5,395 nt of DNA from UBA1146 sp963854815. GTDB lineage: Bacteria; Planctomycetota; UBA8108; UBA1146. The notes under the pieces were generated by a model. That model was not told where the DNA came from. It did not search any database and worked only from the letters and a program-made list of their open reading frames with translations. Shown one piece after another: positions 1 to 5,395 of the stretch (position 1 is the stretch's first letter; every line of letters begins with the position of its first letter). Both the position numbers and the translations under genes were made by a program. The DNA lies in assembly GCA_963854815.1 (NCBI GenBank), contig CAWLAN010000160.1, positions 1 through 5,395 of the forward strand, written 5' to 3'.

Positions 1-2
1 CT

Positions 3-779
3 GTTTCACCGAAGCCGGGGGTGCTGATCGTGGCGGGCGGGGGAGTTCTCCCTGCGGACCTTCACCCCCGTGCTCTCGAACTGGCCGGGGGCAACGATGC
101 CAACATCCTCATCATTCCCTGGGCCTCGCGCAGAGAAGATGCCGGCTCGGCAACGGTCGCGGTATGGAAAGAAGCTGGCGCCACCACGGTCACGGTGATT
201 CCTGAGGAAGCAGCTGCCGCACGCAGCGCCATCGAGAGTGCTGATCTGATCTGGTTCGGCGGTGGTTCTCAATCGCGCCTGATGGATGCCCTGCGCGAAC
301 GCGACCTCATCGAGGTGGTGAAAATGGGGCACAGACAGGGAACGATCATCGCCGGCACCAGCGCTGGTGCTGCCGTCATGTCCCCCTACATGATGACGGG
401 CAAGGCAGAACTCGAGGCGTTGATCAAATCGAGTACCGAACTGGTCGAGGGGTTGGGCCTGTGGCCAGGAGTCATCGTCGATCAGCACTTTCTCGCCAGA
501 AGGCGCTGGGCGCGACTTTTCACCGCCGTTGCCGATCACCCGGATCAGATCGGCATCGGCATCGATGAACAGACCGCGATCGTCGTCGATCCCGATGGAT
601 CCTGGCAGGTGATCGGCAGAGGACCTGTGGTGGTCATCGATGGACGGGGAAAGATCGCCGAGAGCTTGCAACCCGAGTTGCCGGCCAAGGTGGTGATGTA
701 TGATCTGACGGTTCACTTTGTCGGCAAGGGACAGGTCTGGAAACCAACCGCCACCACGGCGACAGATCCCGACCACTAG
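3..779 (+). CDS. cphB: Cyanophycinase (peptidase family S51), 5'-partial
   Basis: Cyanophycinase is a serine exopeptidase that degrades the storage polymer cyanophycin (poly-Asp backbone with Arg side chains) to beta-Asp-Arg dipeptides. The frame is open to the left edge, so the true start is probably outside the window. Counting from the GTG at 21 gives 252 residues. Seen: an N-terminal strand with a glycine turn (LIVAGGG, 2-8), IWFGGGSQ (77-84), the nucleophile elbow GTSAGA (112-117, Ser114), VDQHF (153-157, His156) and GIDEQTA (180-186). From memory, the Synechocystis CphB triad is Ser132/Glu150/His174. Ser114, Glu132 and His156 here reproduce those spacings (+18, +42) exactly, so the enzyme is probably active. 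The same offset suggests that about 18 N-terminal residues precede the GTG. Whether there is a signal peptide cannot be judged. The gene converges on an isoaspartyl peptidase that could use its product. Alternative: another S51 peptidase such as a PepE-like alpha-aspartyl dipeptidase; length and motifs fit cyanophycinase better. Confidence 0.9.
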   Translation, partial: VSPKPGVLIVAGGGVLPADLHPRALELAGGNDANILIIPWASRREDAGSATVAVWKEAGATTVTVIPEEAAAARSAIESADLIWFGGGSQSRLMDALRERDLIEVVKMGHRQGTIIAGTSAGAAVMSPYMMTGKAELEALIKSSTELVEGLGLWPGVIVDQHFLARRRWARLFTAVADHPDQIGIGIDEQTAIVVDPDGSWQVIGRGPVVVIDGRGKIAESLQPELPAKVVMYDLTVHFVGKGQVWKPTATTATDPDH

Positions 780-791
780 CGGCTCCGCTAG
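776..791. repeat. Perfect palindrome spanning both convergent stop codons
   Basis: CTAGCGG-CT-CCGCTAG is a perfect inverted repeat with 7-bp arms. The left arm contains the TAG stop of the cyanophycinase (777-779). The right arm contains the complement of the TAG stop of the isoaspartyl peptidase (788-790). No T-run follows on either strand, so it is not a canonical intrinsic terminator, but it lies exactly where a bidirectional one would be expected. Confidence 0.75.
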
Positions 792-796
792 GAGCC
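781..796. repeat. Second, overlapping inverted repeat (GC-rich hairpin)
   Basis: GGCTCC-GCTA-GGAGCC is a perfect 6-bp stem with a 4-base loop. It overlaps the palindrome at 776-791 by 11 bases, so only one of the two hairpins can form in a given transcript. It covers the last codons of the minus-strand gene. No T-tract accompanies it. A role in stopping or stabilising the convergent transcripts is inferred only. Confidence 0.6.
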
Positions 797-1786
797 AGGA
801 TCCCCCTCCATCTCGTCGTGAATCCCGATCTCGAAGCGACCGCTGGAATCGGCGGCGGCGCGATACATCCCTCCTGTGCTGTAGGAAAACGCGATATTGC
901 CTGCCGCATCGACAGCGATGAGGCCGCCATCTCCCGGCTGTAATACCTCGTGGATCAGCGTGTCGCAGGCGCTCTGTAGTTCTTCACCCGCCAGCATCAT
1001 GCGGGCGGCGACCGAGTGGGCGATGGCGTGGCGGATGTATTCCTCACCGGTGCCGGTGCAGGAGACGGCGCAGGCGCGGTCATCGGCGTAGGTGCCGGCG
1101 CCGATGATGGGGGAGTCACCGACTCTTCCCCAGCGCTTATTCGTCATGCCGCCGGTCGATGTTCCCGCCGCCAGGTGTCCGTGCCGATCGAGTACCGCCA
1201 CTCCGACGGTGCCCTTCTTGCCCTGGGTCTTCTTGATCCACTGCTCTCTGCGTCGATCGGTCGAGAAGAACGAATTCTCGACCAGCTCGACACCACTCTG
1301 GCTGGCGAAGGTCTCGGCACCTGCACCGGCAAACAACACATGTCGAGTTTCTGTCATCACTTTCCTGGCCAGGGTGATGGGGTGGCGAACGGTTCGTACT
1401 CCAGCGACGGCGCCACAGGAAAGATCGGAACCGTCCATGATGGAGGCGTCCAGTTCATGTTTCCCCTCGGAGTTGAAGACAGCGCCGAGGCCAGCATTGA
1501 ACAGCGGATCGTCCTCGAAGTAGCGAATCACCTGCTCGACCGCATCGAGACCATCCCCACCGCTCCGGATGATCCCTGTTCCGATCTTCAAGGCGGAAAC
1601 GAGTGACTCTCGGTAGGCATCCTGAAGTTCCTGCGGTGCATCCTCGGAGATCGCCCCGGCACCACCGTGGATGGCGATGGCCCAACGATCCTGCAACGGA
1701 TCGGTGACACCGCGCGGCAACTGGCACCCCGAAATCAGCACGAGAAGGAGAATTGCCCGCCAGCTGAAGCAGCCTTGCAGTCTCAT
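788..1786 (-). CDS. iaaA: Isoaspartyl peptidase / type-2 L-asparaginase (Ntn hydrolase), predicted lipoprotein
   Basis: This enzyme hydrolyses beta-aspartyl dipeptides (including beta-Asp-Arg from cyanophycin) and often L-asparagine. The 332-aa precursor should self-cleave before Thr193 into alpha and beta subunits. Seen: a signal peptide with Arg10, a hydrophobic stretch 11-18 and lipobox LISGC (Cys21); HGGAGAIS (40-47); NAGLGAVFN (97-105); the nucleophile motif GTVG (192-195, Thr193); GTSTGG (208-213); RVGDSPIIGAG (221-231); and TGTGE (244-248). From memory of E. coli EcAIII (Thr179, Thr197, Arg207, Asp210, Thr230), the equivalents here are Thr193, Thr211, Arg221, Asp224 and Thr244, with every spacing preserved. 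The ATG at 1784-1786 is chosen because AAGGTG lies 6 bases upstream and it gives an intact signal peptide. The frame stays open to about 2473, but that part is antisense to leuS. A GTG three codons upstream is an alternative start. Its neighbour, a convergent cyanophycinase, suggests cyanophycin use. The lipoprotein form implies action outside the cytoplasm. The gene symbol is by family only. Confidence 0.92.
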   Translation of the reverse strand: MRLQGCFSWRAILLLVLISGCQLPRGVTDPLQDRWAIAIHGGAGAISEDAPQELQDAYRESLVSALKIGTGIIRSGGDGLDAVEQVIRYFEDDPLFNAGLGAVFNSEGKHELDASIMDGSDLSCGAVAGVRTVRHPITLARKVMTETRHVLFAGAGAETFASQSGVELVENSFFSTDRRREQWIKKTQGKKGTVGVAVLDRHGHLAAGTSTGGMTNKRWGRVGDSPIIGAGTYADDRACAVSCTGTGEEYIRHAIAHSVAARMMLAGEELQSACDTLIHEVLQPGDGGLIAVDAAGNIAFSYSTGGMYRAAADSSGRFEIGIHDEMEGDPGS

Positions 1787-1792
1787 CGTGGT

Positions 1793-1798
1793 CACCTT
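1793..1798 (-). promoter_or_regulatory. Ribosome binding site of the isoaspartyl peptidase
   Basis: On the minus strand AAGGTG sits 6 bases before the ATG at 1786. This supports the ATG over the in-frame GTG at 1795, which would start inside this motif. Confidence 0.6.
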
Positions 1799-1838
1799 TT
1801 CTACCGTGGCAGGGGGATGAATTCCCTCGCGTCGGTGG

Positions 1839-1864
1839 TTGGCAGCCGAGCCGGTGCGTAGAAT
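1839..1864 (+). promoter_or_regulatory. leuS: Weak sigma70-like promoter candidate for leuS
   Basis: TAGAAT (1859-1864) differs from the -10 consensus by one base and lies 70 bases upstream of the leuS ATG. TTGGCA (1839-1844) resembles a -35 box, but the spacer is only 14 bases, shorter than the usual 16-18. The 147-bp divergent region 1787-1933 must hold promoters for both leuS and the isoaspartyl peptidase. I found no convincing site for the minus strand and no T-box-like leader. Treat this as a guess. Confidence 0.2.
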
Positions 1865-1922
1865 CCCCGACGACGGCGCTCCGCTCTGGAACCGTGGTAC
1901 AGGATACCCGGAGTGCGATCGC

Positions 1923-1930
1923 AGGTGGAG
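1923..1930 (+). promoter_or_regulatory. leuS: Ribosome binding site deciding the leuS start
   Basis: AGGTGGAG lies just upstream of the ATG at 1934; its AGGTGG core (1923-1928) leaves a 5-base spacer. The only longer alternative, the GTG at 1913, would place this motif inside the coding region, so the ATG is preferred. Confidence 0.65.
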
Positions 1931-1933
1931 AAG

Positions 1934-4348
1934 ATGGCATACCAGCCGCAAGAGATCGAACCCGGGTGGCAGGCACACTGGCAGCAGCAGAACCTGTTTC
2001 GTGCCGGAGCCCGCGCCGATCTGCCCAAGTACTACGTACTCGACATGTTTCCGTACCCTTCCGGGAGCGGACTCCATGTCGGACATACCGAGGGGTATAC
2101 CGCCACCGATATCGTTGCGCGCCATCGCCGGATGAAGGGTTTCGATGTCCTTCATCCGATGGGATTCGATGCCTTCGGACTGCCGGCAGAGCAGTACGCC
2201 ATCGAGAGGGGTGTACATCCCGATGTCTCGATACGGGAGAACATCGAGATCTTCAACAAGCAACTCCAGGCGATGGGTTACTCCTACGACTGGGAACGCG
2301 AGTTCTCGACCTGCGATCCGTCGTACTACCACTGGACCCAGTGGATTTTCCTCAAGTTGCTCGAGCACGATCTCGCTTACCAGGATGAGGCGATGGTCAA
2401 CTGGTGCCCCGAACTGGGCACCGTCCTCGCCAACGACGAGGTGATCGAGGGCAAGAGCGAGCGCGGTGGACACGAGGTGGTCCGCCAGCCGATGAAGCAG
2501 TGGATGTTGCGGATCACCGCCTTCGCAGAGCGGCTGCTCGAGGGTCTCGATGAGGTCGACTATCCCGAGTCGATCAAGTCGATGCAGCGCGACCGCATCG
2601 GTCGATCAGACGGTGCCGATGCGACCTTCGACATCGTCGATTCGGATCAAAAACTGGAGATCTTCACCACTCGACCTGACACCCTGTTCGGTTCCACTTT
2701 CTGCGTTCTGTCGCCGGAGCATCCGCTCGTGGGCGAACTCACCGATGACGATCATCGAGAAGCAGTCGAGAGTTACTGCCAGGAGGCGGCGAGGAAGAGC
2801 GACATCGAGAGATCGGGTACCGATGCGGGCAAAACGGGGGTCTTCACCGGTTTCAGTGCCATGAATCCCTGCACCCGGAAGCCGATGCCGATCTGGGTCG
2901 CCGACTACGTGATGATGGGGTACGGCACTGGTGCCATCATGTGTGTGCCGGGGCATGACCAGCGCGACTGGGATTTTGCCACCCGATTCGAACTGCCGAT
3001 CGTCGAGGTGGTCTCCGGCGGAGACATCACGAAGGAGGCGTGGATCGGTGAGGGACCACACGTCAATAGCGACTTCCTCGACGGTCTCGGCAAGGACGAG
3101 TCCATAACAAAGAGCATCGAATGGCTCGAGGAGAGGAAGATCGGCAAGCGGATCGTGCGCTATCGTCTCCGTGACTGGATCTTTGCCCGCCAGCGTTACT
3201 GGGGCGAGCCGATGCCAGTTGTCATCGATGAGGAAGGCAATGCCCATCCGCTGCCGGAATCGGCACTGCCGCTGGAATTGCCGCATCTCGATGATTTCGC
3301 ACCGACCGGCACCGGCAAGTCACCGCTGGAGCGAGCCAAGGACTGGATCAGCACCGAGGTGCCGGGGACAGGAGCACCCGCCTCTCGCGAACTCGATACG
3401 ATGCCCGGCAGTGCCGGTTCGAGCGCTTACTTCCTGCGCTTCATCGACCCGAAAAACGACAAGGCTCTGGTCGATCCACAACTGGCGAAGCACTGGATGC
3501 CGGTCGATCTTTATCTCGGTGGGGCAGAGCACGCGGTCGGGCATCTGCTCTACTCGCGCTTCTGGACCAAGTTTCTCTACGACATCGGCGTGTGCCCCGT
3601 CGATGAGCCTTACGCAAAACTGGTCAACCAGGGGATGATCCTGGGGGAAGACCACCGCAAGATGTCGAAGCGCTTCGGTAATGTTGTCGATCCGCTCGAT
3701 GTGATCGCCGATCAGGGTGCTGACTCGCTGAGGCTCTACGAGATGTTCATGGGACCGATCGAGGCGGACAAACCGTGGTCGACCGGTGGTCTGATGGGCG
3801 CGCGTCGCTTCCTGAATCGGGTATGGAGGCTGTTTTTCGATCAGGATGACCATCTTCATGACACTTTGGAGACGCAACCGACGGACGAACAGCTGAGAAT
3901 CCTCCACAGGACCATCGAAAAGGTCGATCGGGACACGACGGCACTTCATTTCAACACCGCCATCTCCCAGATGATGACGTTCGTCAACGAACTGAACCCG
4001 ATGGAAACGCGTCCTCGTGCCATTCTCGAACCTTTTTGCCTGCTGCTGGCTCCGTATGCACCTCATCTGGCCGAGGAATTGTGGAAAGCACTGGGTCATA
4101 CCGATTCGCTGACGTGGGAACCCTTCCCCGTGGCCGATTCTGCCTGGCTTCAGCAGCAAATGATCGAGGTTCCGGTGCAGATCAACGGAAAGGTGCGAAC
4201 CAAACTCGAGGTACCTGCTGAGATCACCGAGGACGAGATCCGCGAACAAGTTCTTGCTGATCCTCGTGTCCGGGAGTACACCGATGGCAAGGAGATCGCC
4301 AAGTTCGTCTGGGTGCCGGGTCGCATGGTGAACCTCGTGGTGCGCTGA
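1934..4348 (+). CDS. leuS: Leucyl-tRNA synthetase
   Basis: A class Ia synthetase that charges tRNA-Leu with leucine in the cytoplasm and edits mischarged products. It is complete at 804 residues. Seen in order: a typical opening (MAYQPQEIEPGWQ); the HIGH motif as HVGH (48-51); HPMGFDAFGLPAEQ (74-87); the CP1 editing domain with the threonine-rich TRPDTLFG (246-253) and GHDQRDWDFA (340-349, Asp342 matching the editing Asp of the E. coli enzyme); DTMPGSAGSSAYFL (488-501); KMSKR (576-580) in place of KMSKS; a helical anticodon-binding domain (about 640-735); and a C-terminal domain with INGKVR (750-755) ending in a VPGRMVNLVV strand. Odd points: the first zinc site keeps only Cys158, while the second cysteine pair is replaced by a KSERGGH stretch. 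The leucine-specific insertion before KMSKR is absent. Both fit lineage variants I recall from FCB/PVC bacteria rather than decay. The ATG at 1934 is chosen over the GTG at 1913 from the ribosome binding site and from family N-termini. Confidence 0.98.
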   Translation: MAYQPQEIEPGWQAHWQQQNLFRAGARADLPKYYVLDMFPYPSGSGLHVGHTEGYTATDIVARHRRMKGFDVLHPMGFDAFGLPAEQYAIERGVHPDVSIRENIEIFNKQLQAMGYSYDWEREFSTCDPSYYHWTQWIFLKLLEHDLAYQDEAMVNWCPELGTVLANDEVIEGKSERGGHEVVRQPMKQWMLRITAFAERLLEGLDEVDYPESIKSMQRDRIGRSDGADATFDIVDSDQKLEIFTTRPDTLFGSTFCVLSPEHPLVGELTDDDHREAVESYCQEAARKSDIERSGTDAGKTGVFTGFSAMNPCTRKPMPIWVADYVMMGYGTGAIMCVPGHDQRDWDFATRFELPIVEVVSGGDITKEAWIGEGPHVNSDFLDGLGKDESITKSIEWLEERKIGKRIVRYRLRDWIFARQRYWGEPMPVVIDEEGNAHPLPESALPLELPHLDDFAPTGTGKSPLERAKDWISTEVPGTGAPASRELDTMPGSAGSSAYFLRFIDPKNDKALVDPQLAKHWMPVDLYLGGAEHAVGHLLYSRFWTKFLYDIGVCPVDEPYAKLVNQGMILGEDHRKMSKRFGNVVDPLDVIADQGADSLRLYEMFMGPIEADKPWSTGGLMGARRFLNRVWRLFFDQDDHLHDTLETQPTDEQLRILHRTIEKVDRDTTALHFNTAISQMMTFVNELNPMETRPRAILEPFCLLLAPYAPHLAEELWKALGHTDSLTWEPFPVADSAWLQQQMIEVPVQINGKVRTKLEVPAEITEDEIREQVLADPRVREYTDGKEIAKFVWVPGRMVNLVVR

Positions 4349-4424
4349 ATGACGAGGTGTACCGAGAACTACCGTGCGGGAATCTGGTATCTGGAAATCG
4401 GCCATCGGGCCGGGTCTTCAGGAA

Positions 4425-4464
4425 CGACCGGGGCGACAGGAGTGCGCTCCGGTCGATTTTCTTT
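4425..4464 (+). terminator. Rho-independent terminator after leuS
   Basis: An 11-bp stem (left arm CGACCGGGGCG at 4425-4435, right arm CGCTCCGGTCG at 4445-4455, one G-T pair) closes a 9-base loop (4436-4444). It is followed by ATTTTCTTT (4456-4464). It lies 76 bases after the leuS stop and 44 bases before the ferritin-like gene, so the two genes are probably transcribed separately. A smaller hairpin, CGGCC-ATCG-GGCCG (4399-4412), precedes it in the leuS 3' untranslated region. Confidence 0.8.
4439..4451. repeat. Copy 1 of a 13-bp near-palindromic repeat
   Basis: GGAGTGCGCTCCG has GGAG/CTCC arms and lies inside the leuS terminator hairpin, spanning the loop and right arm. It matches the copy at 4486-4498 in 11 of 13 bases. 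Pairing of its own arms would compete with the terminator stem. Confidence 0.5.
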
Positions 4465-4485
4465 GCTGACCTGGTGATCGATACT

Positions 4486-4498
4486 GGAGCACGCTCCG
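4486..4498. repeat. Copy 2 of the 13-bp near-palindromic repeat, next to the ferritin-like gene
   Basis: GGAGCACGCTCCG starts 47 bases after copy 1 and ends at the first base of the purine-rich ribosome binding site of the ferritin-like gene. It could be an operator or an RNA hairpin limiting access to that site, or a chance result of GC-rich sequence. No recognisable regulator motif (for example a Fur box) was seen. Confidence 0.45.
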
Positions 4499-4507
4499 AG
4501 GGAAAGG
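4498..4507 (+). promoter_or_regulatory. Ribosome binding site of the ferritin-like gene
   Basis: GAGGGAAAGG is a strong purine-rich site. Its GAGG part is 7 bases from the TTG at 4509. AAGGA (4504-4508) is 6 bases from a second in-frame TTG at 4515. Both starts are therefore plausible, and no ATG or GTG is available at this position. Confidence 0.6.
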
Positions 4508-4508
4508 A

Positions 4509-4961
4509 TTGAAGTTGAATCAAGAACTGATTTCCGAGTTGACCCGCGCCTACTGGATGGAGTTGGAGACGGTCATCAACTTCATCTCCTCTTCCACCAA
4601 CCTCGTGGGAGCCAAGGCAGATCCCATCAAGCAATCTCTCGCCGCCGATGTGATCGAGGAAACACAACACGCACAGGATCTGGCACGTCGGATTCACATC
4701 CTGGGAGGTACCATCCCCGGCAGTATGGACTTTGCTCCCCAGCAGAGGTCTCTGCAGCCGGGAGATGATCCGACCGATGTTCTCAGCATCATCCGTGGGG
4801 TCATCGAGACGGAAGAGACCGCGGTCGCTCATTACAAGAAGATCATCAAGATGTGTGATGATGATCCGGTCACCGAGGATCTATGCGTGAGGTTGCTGGC
4901 GGATGAAGAGGAACATCTGCGCCTCTTCCAGGGCTATCTGATGGAGTACGAGCGGGTATAA
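4509..4961 (+). CDS. Ferritin-like di-iron four-helix-bundle protein
   Basis: A 150-aa cytoplasmic protein, almost entirely predicted helix, with paired ExxH motifs of the ferritin/bacterioferritin superfamily. Likely iron ligands are Glu18 (helix A), Glu51 and His54 (helix B, EETQH), Glu100 or Glu103 (helix C, IETEETAVAHY) and Glu133 and His136 (helix D, DEEEH). From memory, bacterioferritin uses E18, E51, H54, E94, E127 and H130, so the first three positions coincide. The loop between helices B and C (about 66-90) is rich in Pro and Gly. No heme-binding Met could be assigned. It probably binds a di-iron centre for iron handling or peroxide removal; whether it forms a storage cage is unknown. 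The start is TTG at 4509 (MKLNQEL) or TTG at 4515 (MNQEL, more like relatives I recall). It follows the leuS terminator, so it likely has its own promoter, and it converges on the next gene with a 20-bp gap. The family is fairly sure; the exact function is not. Confidence 0.82.
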   Translation: MKLNQELISELTRAYWMELETVINFISSSTNLVGAKADPIKQSLAADVIEETQHAQDLARRIHILGGTIPGSMDFAPQQRSLQPGDDPTDVLSIIRGVIETEETAVAHYKKIIKMCDDDPVTEDLCVRLLADEEEHLRLFQGYLMEYERV

Positions 4962-4981
4962 CTCCGGGGCGGCTGGACCGT

Positions 4982-5395
4982 CTAGTCCTTCACTCTCAGC
5001 TGGATCTGCTGCAGGTTCATTCCATACCGGCTGCCGGGCGGGTTGGACTCGAGCGCGGGAGGGTCCGGCATCCCGACACTGAAGTTAGCGGCGTAGCACA
5101 GCCAGGCAGTTCGACCGTCCTTGCCGATGAACTTCGACGGGATGTTCACGAAGTAGCCTTCTTCGCCGAAGTGCTCCATGAATACCACCAGTTTCCACGG
5201 CCCCGTGATGGTCGGTGACTCGAGGATATATGTGTCGTAGGCGCCGTGATTCGCACTTCCATCGGTGACGCAGAACAGATACCGCTTCAGGTACGGGTTG
5301 TAGGTGATCGAGGTGGGACCGACTCGGCCCTTCCACTCGATGAGCGGTTTCATCTTCGCACGCTCATGAGTCCAGGTCGGTTGGCCGTCCTCGTC
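4982..5395 (-). CDS. C-terminal part of a beta-propeller, glycoside-hydrolase-like protein, 5'-partial
   Basis: The frame is open to the right edge, giving the last 137 residues of a longer protein; the internal ATG at 5353 is probably not the start. Seen (numbered from the window edge): TSITYNPYLKRYLF (about 28-41), a blade-like strand pair common in five-bladed propellers; SPTITGPWKLV (about 60-70), like the 'S..p.GPW' turn of GH43-type or DUF4185-type proteins; and FVNIPSKFIGKDGRTAWLCY (about 82-101), like the repeated 'P...-DGRT-W-Y' strand pair. I recall such proteins as secreted or periplasmic sugar-binding or sugar-cleaving proteins, but the catalytic residues and any signal peptide would be upstream and cannot be judged. 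No transmembrane segment is visible. The stop is 20 bp from the stop of the convergent ferritin-like gene, with no T-rich terminator between them. The fold call is moderate; no enzymatic function is claimed. Confidence 0.6.
   Translation of the reverse strand, partial: DEDGQPTWTHERAKMKPLIEWKGRVGPTSITYNPYLKRYLFCVTDGSANHGAYDTYILESPTITGPWKLVVFMEHFGEEGYFVNIPSKFIGKDGRTAWLCYAANFSVGMPDPPALESNPPGSRYGMNLQQIQLRVKD

Noticed and set aside
6..776. 256-codon minus-strand frame opposite the cyanophycinase
   Set aside because: It covers almost the same span as a gene with a complete catalytic triad. The translation resembles no family and has shadow-like composition.
1016..1606. 196-codon plus-strand frame opposite the isoaspartyl peptidase
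   Set aside because: Antisense shadow with no recognisable motif.
1915..1922. GCGATCGC, the octamer known as HIP1 in cyanobacteria
   Set aside because: A single copy in a GATC-rich region. The LeuRS features do not suggest a cyanobacterium, so it carries no weight despite the cyanophycin theme.
1787..2473. Upstream continuation of the isoaspartyl peptidase frame (561 residues in total)
   Set aside because: It would run antisense through the leuS start and 5' coding region. The lipoprotein signal and ribosome binding site clearly mark the start at 1786.
3320..4405. 361-codon open frame antisense to leuS
   Set aside because: It lies wholly opposite a conserved gene. Its His/Arg/Asp-rich translation has no recognisable domain, which is typical of an antisense shadow in GC-rich DNA. 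The same holds for the frame at 2606-3286.
4349..4477. 42-codon frame starting with the ATG directly after the leuS TGA
   Set aside because: It runs through the leuS terminator hairpin, has no separate ribosome binding site of note and shows no recognisable features.
4962..4981. Possible bidirectional terminator between the ferritin-like gene and the propeller gene
   Set aside because: The 20-bp gap holds no stem longer than about 3 bp and no T-tract.

Overview
The window is a GC-rich (roughly 60%), densely coding bacterial segment. It carries five protein genes and no RNA gene, insertion sequence, CRISPR array or origin that I can see. No gene-free stretch reaches 300 bases; the longest gaps are 147 bp (1787-1933) and 160 bp (4349-4508). 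The organism looks Gram-negative. One enzyme has a lipobox, and the leucyl-tRNA synthetase has the lineage-type features I associate with the FCB/PVC groups (Bacteroidota, Planctomycetota, Verrucomicrobiota and relatives): a first zinc site reduced to one Cys, a PGxAGSSxYFLR block, and no leucine-specific insertion. This placement is an inference from remembered family features, not from a search.

Left part (1-1786): a cyanophycinase (peptidase S51, + strand, 5' end outside the window) converges on an isoaspartyl peptidase/type-2 asparaginase (- strand) that carries a lipoprotein signal. Together they could form a two-step catabolic pathway. Cyanophycinase would cut multi-L-arginyl-poly-L-aspartate into beta-Asp-Arg dipeptides, and the isoaspartyl peptidase would split these into Asp and Arg. 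The two stop codons are only 8 bp apart and sit in the arms of one perfect palindrome, which overlaps a second one.

Middle (1787-4464): a 147-bp divergent intergenic region separates the isoaspartyl peptidase from leuS, which is complete at 804 aa and intact in its catalytic and editing motifs. About 75 bp after leuS comes a strong rho-independent terminator (4425-4464).

Right part (4465-5395): a small ferritin-like di-iron four-helix protein starting at a TTG codon (+ strand). It converges, with a 20-bp gap, on the C-terminal part of a beta-propeller, glycoside-hydrolase-like protein (- strand) whose 5' end lies beyond the window. A 13-bp near-palindrome occurs twice, once inside the terminator hairpin and once just upstream of the ferritin-like gene's ribosome binding site.

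Apart from the cyanophycinase/isoaspartyl peptidase pair, the neighbours share no obvious function. I see no clear evidence of a novel defence or mobile system. The most interesting points are the possible cyanophycin-use pair with one member outside the cytoplasm, and the palindromic junction between them.
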